64,000 nt of DNA from PALSA-505 sp963762615 (GTDB lineage Bacteria > Actinomycetota > Actinomycetes > Streptosporangiales > Streptosporangiaceae): the NCBI GenBank assembly GCA_963762615.1, contig CAVXLG010000019.1, positions 49,180 to 113,179 of the forward strand, written 5' to 3'. A program made the position numbers and the translations under genes. The notes beneath the pieces are model-generated. The model ran no database searches. It saw nothing but the letters and a program-made list of their open reading frames with translations, and was not told the origin of the DNA. Positions 1 to 8,311 of this stretch are shown here, in pieces. How positions within the stretch are numbered: the first letter of the stretch is position 1; the number at the start of each line of letters is the position of its first letter.

Positions 1-167
1 TCGCGATCACACCACGACCTGCGCCGGGGCCAGGCCATCGGCTCGTGAGCCGCCGGAGGCCAAGCTGGCAGGTACCCGGCCGAACGGCTTCCCCGCCAGG
101 CGGACAGGAACGGCCAGGTGCGTGGCCCATCAGCCCAGCCCACGGACCGATCCGAGGAACGCCGCGG

Positions 168-599
168 CTAGGAGAAGTCTTTCGAGGGCTTGCCGGTGTT
201 TTCCTGCCAGAAGGCTTCACAGTGCTCGGCGTCGAGGTCGACGGTCCAGAGCCGGTCCGCTTGTCCGTCCGGGCGAAGACGGAGGGCGTATAGCGCGAGG
301 TTGTCGAACCGGTCGCCGCCGGGCGCCGTCCCGGTCTCGTGGATCAGGGAGATGGCCATGCGGTCATCGGCGTAGACGCAGCGGCCGTCTTGGTGAAAGC
401 TGTCGCCGAAGAAGCCCGCGAACTCCATGAGCATGAGCGCCATGTCGTCCTTGCCGCGGGCGCGGTGCCAGGGCCCCGCGCCGGGCCCATTTTCCATCAG
501 GATATCGTCGGCGTAAAGGTCGAATGCTGGTGCGTAGTCACCTTTGCGGACCGCGTCGAGTACGACCTGGGTGCGATCGAAGTTGGGATGATTGCTCAT
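168..599 (-). CDS. SnoaL/NTF2-like fold protein
   Basis: This gene encodes 143 residues with the pattern of the nuclear-transport-factor-2/SnoaL superfamily: an N-terminal helix, then residues FDLYADDILMENGPG typical of the first strand of the cone-shaped fold, and a mixed-sheet C-terminal half. Members are small cytoplasmic proteins acting as ketosteroid-isomerase-like enzymes or ligand-binding proteins, and the sequence alone does not say which. The ATG at 599 is preceded by a good ribosome site (GGAGG, about 5 bases away). It stands alone, and its 3' side runs into the left edge of the window with no recognisable neighbour. The family is fairly sure and the substrate is unknown. Confidence 0.72.
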   Translation of the reverse strand: MSNHPNFDRTQVVLDAVRKGDYAPAFDLYADDILMENGPGAGPWHRARGKDDMALMLMEFAGFFGDSFHQDGRCVYADDRMAISLIHETGTAPGGDRFDNLALYALRLRPDGQADRLWTVDLDAEHCEAFWQENTGKPSKDFS

Positions 600-861
600 T
601 TATGCCTCCAGCGTCGAGCCAATTTGACCATTACCGAGCAGCGTCCGGGCTTCGAGGTTCCTCTGATTCTTCTATTTCTGGCACGGGCGTTCTGATGCGC
701 AAGCATCCCGTAACATCAGTCAGGGCCAGACAGATGGAATTGCCGCGCAGACCCCGTGAAGAGCGCATGGAGACTCCTTCCGGCAACCGGAATCCGGGCG
801 GACGGCATGGGTGTCCTGCCCGGGCCCGCTACCCGGGCCCTGCATCAGCGGAATTACCGAG

Positions 862-1031
862 CGGTGGTCGAGGCGGCCGTCGGCTACCAGCCGGCCAAGG
901 CCGGCGGCATCGACAAGGCTCTGCTCACGCTGCGCAGTCAGCCGTTCGGCGAGTTCCTGCTCATCCTCGCGGCGCTCGGCCTGGCCATCTTCGGGGTCTA
1001 CAGCTTGTGCGAGGCGCGGTGGCGAAGGGTC
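862..1031 (+). pseudogene. C-terminal remnant of a DUF1206 membrane protein
   Basis: Read on the plus strand, this stretch gives a peptide of about 56 residues containing GIDKALLTLRSQPFG, then a hydrophobic helix (LLILAALGLAIFGVYSL) and EARWRRV. That is the last repeat and closing helix of DUF1206 proteins, which are normally about 270 residues with three such repeats and stop soon after an EARYR-like motif. Nothing recognisable precedes it, and the frame runs on past the usual end, so this is a decayed fragment. It abuts the end of the convergent csbD-like gene. The family match rests on motif memory, not on a search. Confidence 0.6.
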
Positions 1032-1049
1032 TGGCCCCTGGCGAGCCGG

Positions 1050-1223
1050 TCACTTCCTGAAAGCGTCCTTGACCTTCTCGCCCGCCTGCTTCAGGTTGCC
1101 TTTCGACTCCTCCACCCGGCCCTCAGCCTCCAGGTCGGGATCGTCGGTAGCCTGGCCGGCCTTCTTCTTGATCTTCCCCTTGAGCTCGGTCACCTTGTTG
1201 GCTGCCTTGTTCTCAGCGCTCAC
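1050..1223 (-). CDS. CsbD family stress protein
   Basis: A 57-residue protein starting at GTG 1223 (VSAENKAANK) and very rich in Lys, Glu, Ala and Gly. It carries the CsbD hallmarks: an ELKGKIKKKAGQ segment, an acidic DDPDLEAEG middle and a KGNLKQAGEKVKDAF tail. CsbD proteins are small, hydrophilic, probably partly disordered cytoplasmic proteins, often induced by general stress; their biochemical activity is not established. The usual CsbD length is 55-70 residues, so it is complete. It sits end to end with the DUF1206 remnant; both families are common in actinobacterial stress loci. It is easily missed because it is short and has a GTG start. Confidence 0.85.
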   Translation of the reverse strand: MSAENKAANKVTELKGKIKKKAGQATDDPDLEAEGRVEESKGNLKQAGEKVKDAFRK

Positions 1224-1442
1224 GATGGATTCCCCTCGTCCGAATCCGCGCTAGCTGCCCGTTCCGGCCGGCGCCAAACATCCGCGCTGGCGAACCTAAT
1301 CAGCGCGGCGATGCCTCTTGCGTACACAGTCATTCGCTCGGCCGGGCCTGTTATTGACGAGGGCCAGGCCGTCGGCAAGACTCGCTGGTAGCCAGTTGCG
1401 TGACGGTTCTCGTCGGCGGCCGAAGGCACACGAACATGAAGG

Positions 1443-3068
1443 ATGGCTGTGCGGCAGTACATGTGGCTGGCCCGCAGCCGGCCGATCCGGCTGCTGTTAC
1501 TGGCCTGGGGCCTGTCCTACGCAGGCGACCTGGCGGCGTTCACCGCCGCGTCGGTCTATGTCTACCGTGCGGGCGGCGTGGCGTACGTCGGCCTGCTCGG
1601 ACTGCTCAAGGCGCTGCCCGGTGCCCTGCTGGTCCCGCTGGTCACCAGCTGGTCTGACCGGGTGCGGCGTGAGCGGCTGCTGATCGTCTCTGTAGTGCCG
1701 AGGGCGCTGCTGCTCGGCGCGGCCGCTGCCGTGATGACCGGCCACGCGCAAGCCATCCTCGTCCTCGTGCTCGTCGGGCTGGAGGCCGGACTTGCCAGCG
1801 TCTTCCGTCAGGTGCAAGCCGCGCTGCTCCCCTGGCTGGCTCGTACTCCTGACGAGCTCACCTCCGCGAACACGGCGGCCAGCGTGCTGCAGTCGGCTGC
1901 CATGCTCGTCGGGCCCGCGATCGCCGCCGGCTTGCTCGCGGTAGGCACGCCGTAGGTCGCCATGCTCGCCGCCTGCGGGCTCGTCGCGGTGGCAGCCGTC
2001 CTGCTCGCAGGCGTCCGGCCGCTCTCGTCGGAGGAGCCGGTGCGGGCGGCCGGGCGGCTTAAACAGCTCAAGCTGGACATGGCCGCGGGCTTCGCGGCCG
2101 GGATCCGGCAACGCGGTGCCTTGCCGCTGGTCATCCCCGCGGCCGTCCAGACGTTCGTCCGCGGGGTCCTCAGCGTGCTCACGGTCGTCATCGCGCTGAG
2201 CCTGTTCGGTCTGGGTTCGGCCGGCGTCGGCTGGCTGACCGCGGCGCTCGGTGCGGGAGGCGTCCTCGCCGGTCCGGCCGCGGTCATGCTCGTCCGCGGC
2301 AAGAGGGTAGCCCGCAGCTTCGCCGCCGGGGTCGCGGGCTGGGGAGTGCCGATGATCCTGCTCGCCTTGACCCACGCGCGGTACTGGCCGTACCTGATGT
2401 TCGGGCTCATCGGGGTGGCCAACGTCTTCGACGACGTGGGCGTCTACAGCGCGCTGCAGCAGGTGATCCCGTCCCGGCTGATGGGGCGGGCGCTGGGAGT
2501 GCGCAGGGCCGTGCTGCTGCTGTCCATGGGGCTCGGCTCGGTCGTCGCCCCCTTGCTGGTGCACGCCTGGGGAGCCCGCGGCACGCTGATCGCGACCGGC
2601 CTGCTGGCCGTGGCGGTCGCCGCCTTGTCCGTTCCCAGCCTGACGGCCATCGACCGCAGGATCTCGGCGCCCGGGCCTGACTTCGCGCTGCTGCGCCAGG
2701 TGTCGTTCTTCGGCCCGCTGCCGTTCGCGATAGTCGAGCACCTGGCCAGCGCACTGCAGTCGGCTAGCTACGAGCCCGGGGAGGTGATCATTCAGGAAGG
2801 GGAGCCCGCGGAGCGCTTCTACATGATCGCTGAGGGCCAGGCCCGGGTCAGCAGGGACGGCAGCCAGCTGCGCCAGATGGGGACGGGCGAGTCATTCGGG
2901 GAGATCGCCCTGCTGCGACGGGTACCCAGGACGGCCACCGTCACCGCGACGAGCCGCCTGCAGGCCAGGACCCTCGCCCGCGAGGAGTTCCTGGCCGCCG
3001 TGATAGGCAACGCCGCGAGCGTGGAGGGCGCGGACGAAATCGTTTCGACCCGGCTCCAGGCCGGCTGA
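1443..3068 (+). pseudogene. MFS transporter with C-terminal cyclic-nucleotide-binding domain, interrupted by an in-frame TAG
   Basis: The reading frame encodes about 12 hydrophobic segments of a major facilitator transporter (LLLLAWGLSYAGDLAAFTA start, conserved DRVRRERLL loop), then a cyclic-nucleotide-binding domain over roughly the last 120 residues with the phosphate-binding-cassette pattern GESFGEIALLRRVPRTATV. One TAG at 1953-1955 splits it. The same frame continues at once, and an ATG at 1962 could restart translation, giving a 170-residue N-terminal piece and a 368-residue rest. A single C-to-T change (CAG to TAG) would explain the stop. The start may be GTG 1449, better spaced from AAGGA than ATG 1443. 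This transporter-cNMP fusion type is known in actinobacteria; the transported substrate is unknown. Confidence 0.8.
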
Positions 3069-3084
3069 CCCGGCGGCCGTGCGG

Positions 3085-3143
3085 GCCGCGTCCGTCTGCC
3101 GCGTCCGTCTGCCGCGTCCGTCTGCCGCGTCCGTCTGCCGCGT
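3085..3143. repeat. 13-bp tandem repeat (4.5 copies)
   Basis: The 13-mer gccgcgtccgtct occurs four times head to tail (starting at 3085, 3098, 3111 and 3124) and is followed by a partial fifth copy. It lies just after the stop of the transporter gene and before the DinB-type gene, so it is non-coding. It looks like a replication-slippage repeat; no function is evident. Confidence 0.9.
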
Positions 3144-3269
3144 CGTCCTCGGTCGCGGTGCCGGCGCCCGCCCCGGCCGAGATAGCCGTTCCCGGACGTC
3201 GGCTGGCAGGCTTGTCGGTGGCGGGTGGTTGGCTGTACCGGTACGGGTTCGCCGGCGAGAGGCAATGCG

Positions 3270-3863
3270 GTGTCCGACCTGAAATCCGAGCTGCAGCGCA
3301 ACCTCCAGGCCAGCAGGGCGGCGCTGCTGGCCAAGCTGGACGGTCTCAGCGAGTACGACCTGCGCCGTCCGATGACACCGACCGCCACGAACTTGCTCGG
3401 CCTGGTAAAGCACCTGGCCGGGCTCGAGTACGGGTACCTGGGCGAGTCGTTCGGCCGCCCGGCGCCTGAGATCCTGTCCTGGATGGCGGACGGCTCGGTC
3501 TGGCAGGGCGCCGACATGTGGGCCAGGCCTGATGAGTCCAGCGCGTACATCATCGGCCTGTACCGGCGCGGCTGCGCCCACGCCGACCGGACCATAGCCG
3601 GGCTCGACCTGGAGTCACCCGGGTCGGTGGCGCACTGGCCCGAGGACCGGCGCGACACCACCCTGGGGGTCCTGCTCATCCGGATGGTTGCCGAGACAGC
3701 CCAGCACGCCGGCCACGCGGACATCATCCGGGAGCTCATCGACGGGAAGGCAGGCCCGGACCGCGAGGCCTTCGACGAACCCACCTGGCAGGAGTACGTC
3801 GGCCAGGTTCAGGCCGCGGCGGACGCTTTCGCCGCCGGTCCCGGGACGCAGCCGCCGCGCTGA
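3270..3863 (+). CDS. DinB/DUF664 family protein
   Basis: A protein of about 197 residues of the DinB/YfiT-like four-helix-bundle superfamily (DUF664). Visible features are an N-terminal helix with LSEYDLRRPMTPTATNLLGLVKHL, and the pattern of metal-ligand histidines spread over the bundle (VKHLAG, later ETAQHAGHADIIREL). Family members bind a divalent metal and include thiol-dependent transferases that use mycothiol or bacillithiol, a role compatible with an actinomycete but not proven here. The GTG at 3270 was chosen because GAGAGG lies just upstream and the domain begins there; the longer upstream frame is low-complexity. It is convergent with the large flippase-like gene. Confidence 0.8.
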   Translation: MSDLKSELQRNLQASRAALLAKLDGLSEYDLRRPMTPTATNLLGLVKHLAGLEYGYLGESFGRPAPEILSWMADGSVWQGADMWARPDESSAYIIGLYRRGCAHADRTIAGLDLESPGSVAHWPEDRRDTTLGVLLIRMVAETAQHAGHADIIRELIDGKAGPDREAFDEPTWQEYVGQVQAAADAFAAGPGTQPPR

Positions 3864-3886
3864 GCGCCACGCCCGGGCCGTCCGCG

Positions 3887-3924
3887 GCCGGCGGGCTTGC
3901 GGCAAGCCGGCGGGCTAGCGGCAA
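3887..3924. repeat. 19-bp tandem duplication between convergent genes
   Basis: Two adjacent copies of gccggcgggctTgcggcaa (second copy has A at the capital T) lie between the convergent DinB-type and flippase-like genes. The first copy joined to the next bases also forms a short hairpin (GGCTTG-cgg-CAAGCC), so the element may serve as a weak bidirectional terminator. Confidence 0.6.
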
Positions 3925-3972
3925 ACCGGCGAGATGCGGTCCCGGGAGAGCCTTCGCTGCTGCCCGTCAGCC

Positions 3973-6408
3973 TCACAGCGCCTGCTCGCGCTCCAGGTAC
4001 TTGAGTGCGACCCAGCCCACGGGCACGGGAAGCCAGAAGGTCGCCAGCCGGAACAACAGCACTGCGCTGACCGCTATGGTGCCCGCCACGCCCGCGGCGC
4101 GGAGCCCGGCGGTCAGCGCTGCCTCCACCGCGCCGAGCCCGCCGGGCGTGGGCACGATGGACCCGAGCGCGCTGCCGGTCAGGTAGACCACGGCCACGCT
4201 CGCGAACGAGGCCGAGCCGCCGAGTGCCCGCACGCACACGTCAAGGCAGCTGATGTAGGCCAGGCTGAGCAGGAGCGCGCCGCCGATGCCCTCGGCGAGC
4301 TTGCGCGGCTGCTGTGCCACCTCGAGCAAGCGCGGAATCACCTGCCCGAACGTCGGGGCCAGCCGGGCGCGTAGCAGCCGTCGCCCGGCCGGGATGGCGA
4401 GGATGACCAGCGCCACCGCGACGAGCCCGGCGAGGACGAAATAGACCCAGTTCGGAGGGCGGATCGAATGGCCCTGAGCGGTTCCCGCGAGCGCGGCGAA
4501 CACGACGAGCAGCAGGATGTGCAGGACGAACGCCACGACCTGGGACACGCCCACGCTGGCCGCGGCCACCGCGGCCGGCACCTTGCGCCGCTGCAGGTAG
4601 CGAATGTTGAGCGCGACGCCTCCCACGGCCGCGGGCGTGACCAGCGTGACGAACGAGCCTGCCAGCTGGGCCAGGATCGTGCGCGGGAAGCTCAGCCGGT
4701 CGGTGACGAACCCGGTCAGCGATGACGCCGCGCCCACGTAGGTCAGCGCGGACAAGCCCAGCGCCGCGATGCCCCAGCGCCAGTCCGCCGATCGCAGCAC
4801 GCTCCCCAGGCTGGCCCGGGCCAGCTCGCCCGCCAGCAGGTACACGGCGACGACGCTGGCCACCAGGGTGAGGAGCGTGCGCGGCCGGATGCGTTCCAGC
4901 CGCACGGGGCTTACCTCGCCGCCGGGAGCAGCGTCCAGGAGACGCTTGCGCAGGGCAGGCAGCACATCCTTGCGGTGCCGGACGGCGGCCCTGGTGGACG
5001 GGTAGAGCACGATGGGCTGCAGCAGCGGCACCACGGCCACGAGCTGGTCGGCGCCGAACTTTTCCAGGGCCAGGTCCGCGGCCCTGTCCGGCCCGACCCG
5101 CAGCGCGAACTCGGCGACGAGCTGGGCGACGTCGAGGCGGAGCTGCAGATCCCCGGCGGCGACGTCGCCGTTGCCGGGGTCGAGCAGCATGACCCGGCCA
5201 TCATCGCCGGTGAACAGGATCCGATCGGCGGTCAGCGCCCGGTGGGTGACGCGATGAGCGTGCAGCTGGAGCACGGCATCCCAGACGCGCCCCAGCTCCG
5301 CATCGGTCGGCCCGGGGTCCTGCTCCGCCAGCGTCGTCCCGTCATGATGCTCGTAGGCGAGCGCGGCGGCCTCGGGACCGACCTGGACCACGGCCCGCAG
5401 CCGGGGCGTGCGCACCCCCGCCTCCTCCGTCGCGTAGGACAGCAGCGCCCGTCGTTCCACCAGCCGGTCCAATGACAGCGGGGCGATGTGCGAGACCTGG
5501 TCTTCCAGCCGCACCGAGCGGTACAGCCGGTAGATCGCGCCGGCCGCCTCCTGGTCCCGGTCGTACACGCGGACGTCGAGCGGGTCGCCGCCGCGTGCAG
5601 TCGCCGCGTACCGGCGGGACTCGTGGCCCGCCGGCGGGACCCGCCGTATTTCCAGCAGCTGACAGTCGGCACTGCCCAGGGCCGCAGCGATCTTCTCCGC
5701 CGTCGGACGCTGCGACGTGGTGCCCGCGCCGTACCGCACGCCGAGCCCGATCGCCCGGCCGATGAGCAGCGCGATGAGCAGCGAGATCACGGTCGTCTGC
5801 AGGGCCGCCAGGTTCACCACCGCGTAGAGGCCGAAGGTCAGCCAGGTGGCGGTAAGCCAGCGGGGCCGTCCGCTCAGGCCGATCATGGTGGTGTACGCGG
5901 CCAGGCCGGCCAGGTAGCCGTCGAGCGGCGGGGCGTGGCTGGCGGTCCGGGACATGATGATCGCGTGGTACAGCTGCGAGGCGGCACTGTGCTGGAGCAG
6001 GGTGTTGGCGAGGGCCACCGCGCCGACCGCCAGAACGCCGGTGGCCACGGCCTCGGCCAGCCGTCGCGGCCGGCGCCGGACTAGCTCGCGGACGGCCAGG
6101 GCGACCGGAAGGAGCAGCAGCGCGAACAGCGCGATGGGCCGCGCGGCCGTGAGCAGCGCGTGCGGAAGCCGCCTGCTCGCCCCCACGATGTCGGTCTCGA
6201 TCCCGGTCGCCGCGGCGCTGGCCGCGACGCCGATCGCGGCCAGCAGGATGATCTCGATGCAACTGACGAGGCAGCGCATCAGGTCTATGGGCTTGCGGAT
6301 CCTGCGCGCCAGGTGATCCTCGACCCGCACGGGCTGAGCTGCCGCCGTCGCGGCCGCCGCCGGGCGCGCAGGCTCGCCCGGCTGCGGGGCTGACCGAGGT
6401 GACGTCAC
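3973..6408 (-). CDS. Flippase-like (UPF0104/LPG-synthase TM) membrane protein with degenerate kinase domain
   Basis: An 811-residue protein in three parts. Residues about 40-225 hold several membrane helices. Residues 230-480 resemble a protein/aminoglycoside kinase fold with HRALTADRILF at 389-399 in place of the catalytic loop and LLDPGNGD at about 409 where DFG would be, so several catalytic residues look changed. Residues 505-805 form a multi-helix domain with the pattern of the lysylphosphatidylglycerol-synthase membrane region / YbhN family (e.g. PTPGGLGAVEAALTAGL near the end), whose members move or modify lipid-linked substrates. The likely role is envelope lipid handling; the substrate is unknown. 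The GTG/ATG start near 6408 is preceded by no strong ribosome site. It stands alone, convergent to the DinB-type gene. Confidence 0.78.
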   Translation of the reverse strand: MTSPRSAPQPGEPARPAAAATAAAQPVRVEDHLARRIRKPIDLMRCLVSCIEIILLAAIGVAASAAATGIETDIVGASRRLPHALLTAARPIALFALLLLPVALAVRELVRRRPRRLAEAVATGVLAVGAVALANTLLQHSAASQLYHAIIMSRTASHAPPLDGYLAGLAAYTTMIGLSGRPRWLTATWLTFGLYAVVNLAALQTTVISLLIALLIGRAIGLGVRYGAGTTSQRPTAEKIAAALGSADCQLLEIRRVPPAGHESRRYAATARGGDPLDVRVYDRDQEAAGAIYRLYRSVRLEDQVSHIAPLSLDRLVERRALLSYATEEAGVRTPRLRAVVQVGPEAAALAYEHHDGTTLAEQDPGPTDAELGRVWDAVLQLHAHRVTHRALTADRILFTGDDGRVMLLDPGNGDVAAGDLQLRLDVAQLVAEFALRVGPDRAADLALEKFGADQLVAVVPLLQPIVLYPSTRAAVRHRKDVLPALRKRLLDAAPGGEVSPVRLERIRPRTLLTLVASVVAVYLLAGELARASLGSVLRSADWRWGIAALGLSALTYVGAASSLTGFVTDRLSFPRTILAQLAGSFVTLVTPAAVGGVALNIRYLQRRKVPAAVAAASVGVSQVVAFVLHILLLVVFAALAGTAQGHSIRPPNWVYFVLAGLVAVALVILAIPAGRRLLRARLAPTFGQVIPRLLEVAQQPRKLAEGIGGALLLSLAYISCLDVCVRALGGSASFASVAVVYLTGSALGSIVPTPGGLGAVEAALTAGLRAAGVAGTIAVSAVLLFRLATFWLPVPVGWVALKYLEREQAL

Positions 6409-6670
6409 GGGACGATCGTTTCACCTGGCCGTGCGAGCAGCACAGGCCCACGCCGCGTCGTCCCGCCTCGTTCGCCCGGGCTAGGCCGCGCCGCGGGGCG
6501 CGCGTCGCCCCCGGCCGGCGCGCTGGCCGGCCGGGCCGAGCACCCCGGTCCGGCCTGCCTGACGTCGCCGGGACACGTGCCGGACAGGCCGGGCGCCGCC
6601 GCATACGCACCGCATACGCGCTGCCTACGCCCCCCTGGAAGGCCAGCCGGCGGTGTGTTATCACGGTGCG

Positions 6671-7429
6671 ATGAACGTCCGGCGGATTGTCAGCCGGGAT
6701 CGCATCGCCGTGCTCGCCGGGCTCGCCGCCCCGCTCGCGCTGGCCGCCATCCTGGTACCGTTCCGGGGCGGCTTCGCCAACACCGACGCCGCTCTTGCGC
6801 TGCTGTTCGTGGTGGTAGCCGTCGCAGCGAACGGCTACCGGCCGGCCGGCCTCATCGCCGCGATCTCGGCCGCCGCGTGGTTCGACTACTTCCTGACCCG
6901 GCCCTACCAGCGGTTCACCATCACCGGCCGGGTAGACCTCGAGACCACCATCCTGCTGCTGGTGATCGGCGCGGCGGTCACCGAGCTGGCCGTCTGGGGG
7001 CGCCGCCAGCGCGCCGCCGCGGACCGGCGGGCGGGCTACCTGGACGGGATCAACGACACCGCGCGGGCGGTGGCCGGGGGACTGTCCCCGCCGAGCCTGA
7101 TCGAGCAGGTATCCGGCCAGCTCACCCGGCTGCTGTCGCTGCACTCCTGCAGGTTCGAGTACGGGATCGCGGGGCTCGGCAAGCCGGCCAGGATGCTCCC
7201 CGACGGCCGGGTCCTAGCCGGTGAGCGGACCTGGGACGTCGAGCGGGAAGGGCTGCCCGCCGGCACCGGCACCGAACTGCTCGTCGAGCACGCCGGCGTG
7301 CTGCGGGGCCGTTTCCTGATGACCCCGCAGCCGGGTGCCCGGCCCGCCCTCGAGCAGCGCCTGCTCGCCATCGCCCTCGCCGACCAGGTCGGTGCCGCGC
7401 TCGCGGCCAGCCAGCCAGCGGCCCGGTAG
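6671..7429 (+). CDS. DUF4118 (KdpD-type transmembrane) protein with GAF-like C-terminus
   Basis: A protein of 252 residues. The N-terminal 110 residues hold four hydrophobic stretches with NGYRPAGLIAAISAAAWFDYF, the pattern of the DUF4118 membrane domain seen in KdpD sensor kinases; the motif FLTRPYQRFTI follows. The rest (about 110-252) is soluble and could be a GAF-like domain. No histidine kinase domain is present, so this is a stand-alone sensor-like membrane protein, not a full KdpD. The ATG at 6671 fits the domain start better than an upstream in-frame start at 6653. No kdp genes are nearby. It is convergent with the ABC permease and shares a terminator-like hairpin with it. Confidence 0.78.
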   Translation: MNVRRIVSRDRIAVLAGLAAPLALAAILVPFRGGFANTDAALALLFVVVAVAANGYRPAGLIAAISAAAWFDYFLTRPYQRFTITGRVDLETTILLLVIGAAVTELAVWGRRQRAAADRRAGYLDGINDTARAVAGGLSPPSLIEQVSGQLTRLLSLHSCRFEYGIAGLGKPARMLPDGRVLAGERTWDVEREGLPAGTGTELLVEHAGVLRGRFLMTPQPGARPALEQRLLAIALADQVGAALAASQPAAR

Positions 7430-7434
7430 CACGG

Positions 7435-7467
7435 CCCGGCCGGCCTGGCGCGCTCAGCGCGGCCGGG
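7435..7467. terminator. Hairpin between convergent genes
   Basis: CCCGGCCG (7435-7442) pairs with CGGCCGGG (7460-7467), giving an 8-bp GC stem between the stop of the DUF4118 gene and the stop of the ABC permease. There is no T tract, as is usual in high-GC actinobacteria. It could serve both strands. Confidence 0.5.
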
Positions 7468-8277
7468 TCAGCTGCGGCGGTACCGGAGCGCGGCCAGCGG
7501 AGCGAACACCGCGACGAGGCCGAGCGACCACAGCAGCGAGCGGGCGACCAGGTAGCCGGCCGAGTGACCGATCAGGGCCTCGGCCGCCGGGCCCTGGGTC
7601 AGCGCGCGGACCGCGTCCACCATGTAGGTGATCGGCTGGTGGCTGGCGAACGCCTGCAGCCAGCCGGGCATGGAGGATACCGGTACGTAGGCGCTGGAGA
7701 TGAACGTGAACGGAAACACGAGCAGCGCCATCCCCTGTGCCGCCTGGGGTGTCCCCGCGATCAGGCCGAGCATGATGAACAGCCACTCGAAGGCGAACCC
7801 GAAGACCACGCACAGCCCGAGCGCGGCGAGCGCGCCCGGCACCGAGCCGTGGATGCGGAAGCCGACGGCGAACCCGATCGCGGCGGTCACGATCAGGCCC
7901 CAGGTGTTCCAGGCGGTGTCGGCCAGCGCGCGCCCGGACAGGAAGGACGCGCGCGGCACGGGCAGCGAGCGCAGCCGGTCCACGAATCCCTGCTGGAGAT
8001 CCTCGGCCACCGCCGTCGCCGCGCCCATCCCGGAGAACAGCACGCCCGTGGTGATGAACCCGGGCACCAGGAAGTCAACGTAGGGCAGGCCGCCCTCGAT
8101 CGGGATCGCGCCGCCGAAGACGTACCGGAAGATCAGCAGGAACATCGCGCCCTGGATCGTGCCGAGGACGATGAGCTGCGGGGTGCGCATGTAGCGCAGG
8201 ATCGCGCGCCTGGCGATCTGCAGGGTACTCGTGCCGATCGAGGTGGTCCTGGTGATCGGCGTGGTCATGACAGCCAT
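7468..8277 (-). CDS. ABC-2 type multidrug transporter permease (DrrB-like)
   Basis: A 269-residue membrane protein with six hydrophobic segments and the ABC-2 signature region before the last helices (GTPQAAQGMALLVFPFTFISSAYVPVSSMPGWLQAFASHQPIT), as in DrrB-type daunorubicin-resistance permeases. It would form the membrane channel for the ATPase encoded 34 bp upstream and act in export of hydrophobic compounds. The ATG at 8277 follows AGGAG. Antibiotic, lipid or other amphipathic substrates are all possible. It is presumably transcribed with the ATPase from the TetR-controlled promoter at about 9.3 kb. Confidence 0.88.
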   Translation of the reverse strand: MAVMTTPITRTTSIGTSTLQIARRAILRYMRTPQLIVLGTIQGAMFLLIFRYVFGGAIPIEGGLPYVDFLVPGFITTGVLFSGMGAATAVAEDLQQGFVDRLRSLPVPRASFLSGRALADTAWNTWGLIVTAAIGFAVGFRIHGSVPGALAALGLCVVFGFAFEWLFIMLGLIAGTPQAAQGMALLVFPFTFISSAYVPVSSMPGWLQAFASHQPITYMVDAVRALTQGPAAEALIGHSAGYLVARSLLWSLGLVAVFAPLAALRYRRS

Positions 8278-8311
8278 GAGGTTCTCCTAGCGAGAGTGAG
8301 CGAACCGGTGG

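Noticed and set aside
3085..3143. Possible CRISPR-like array
   Set aside because: The 13-bp units have no spacers and are simple tandem repeats.
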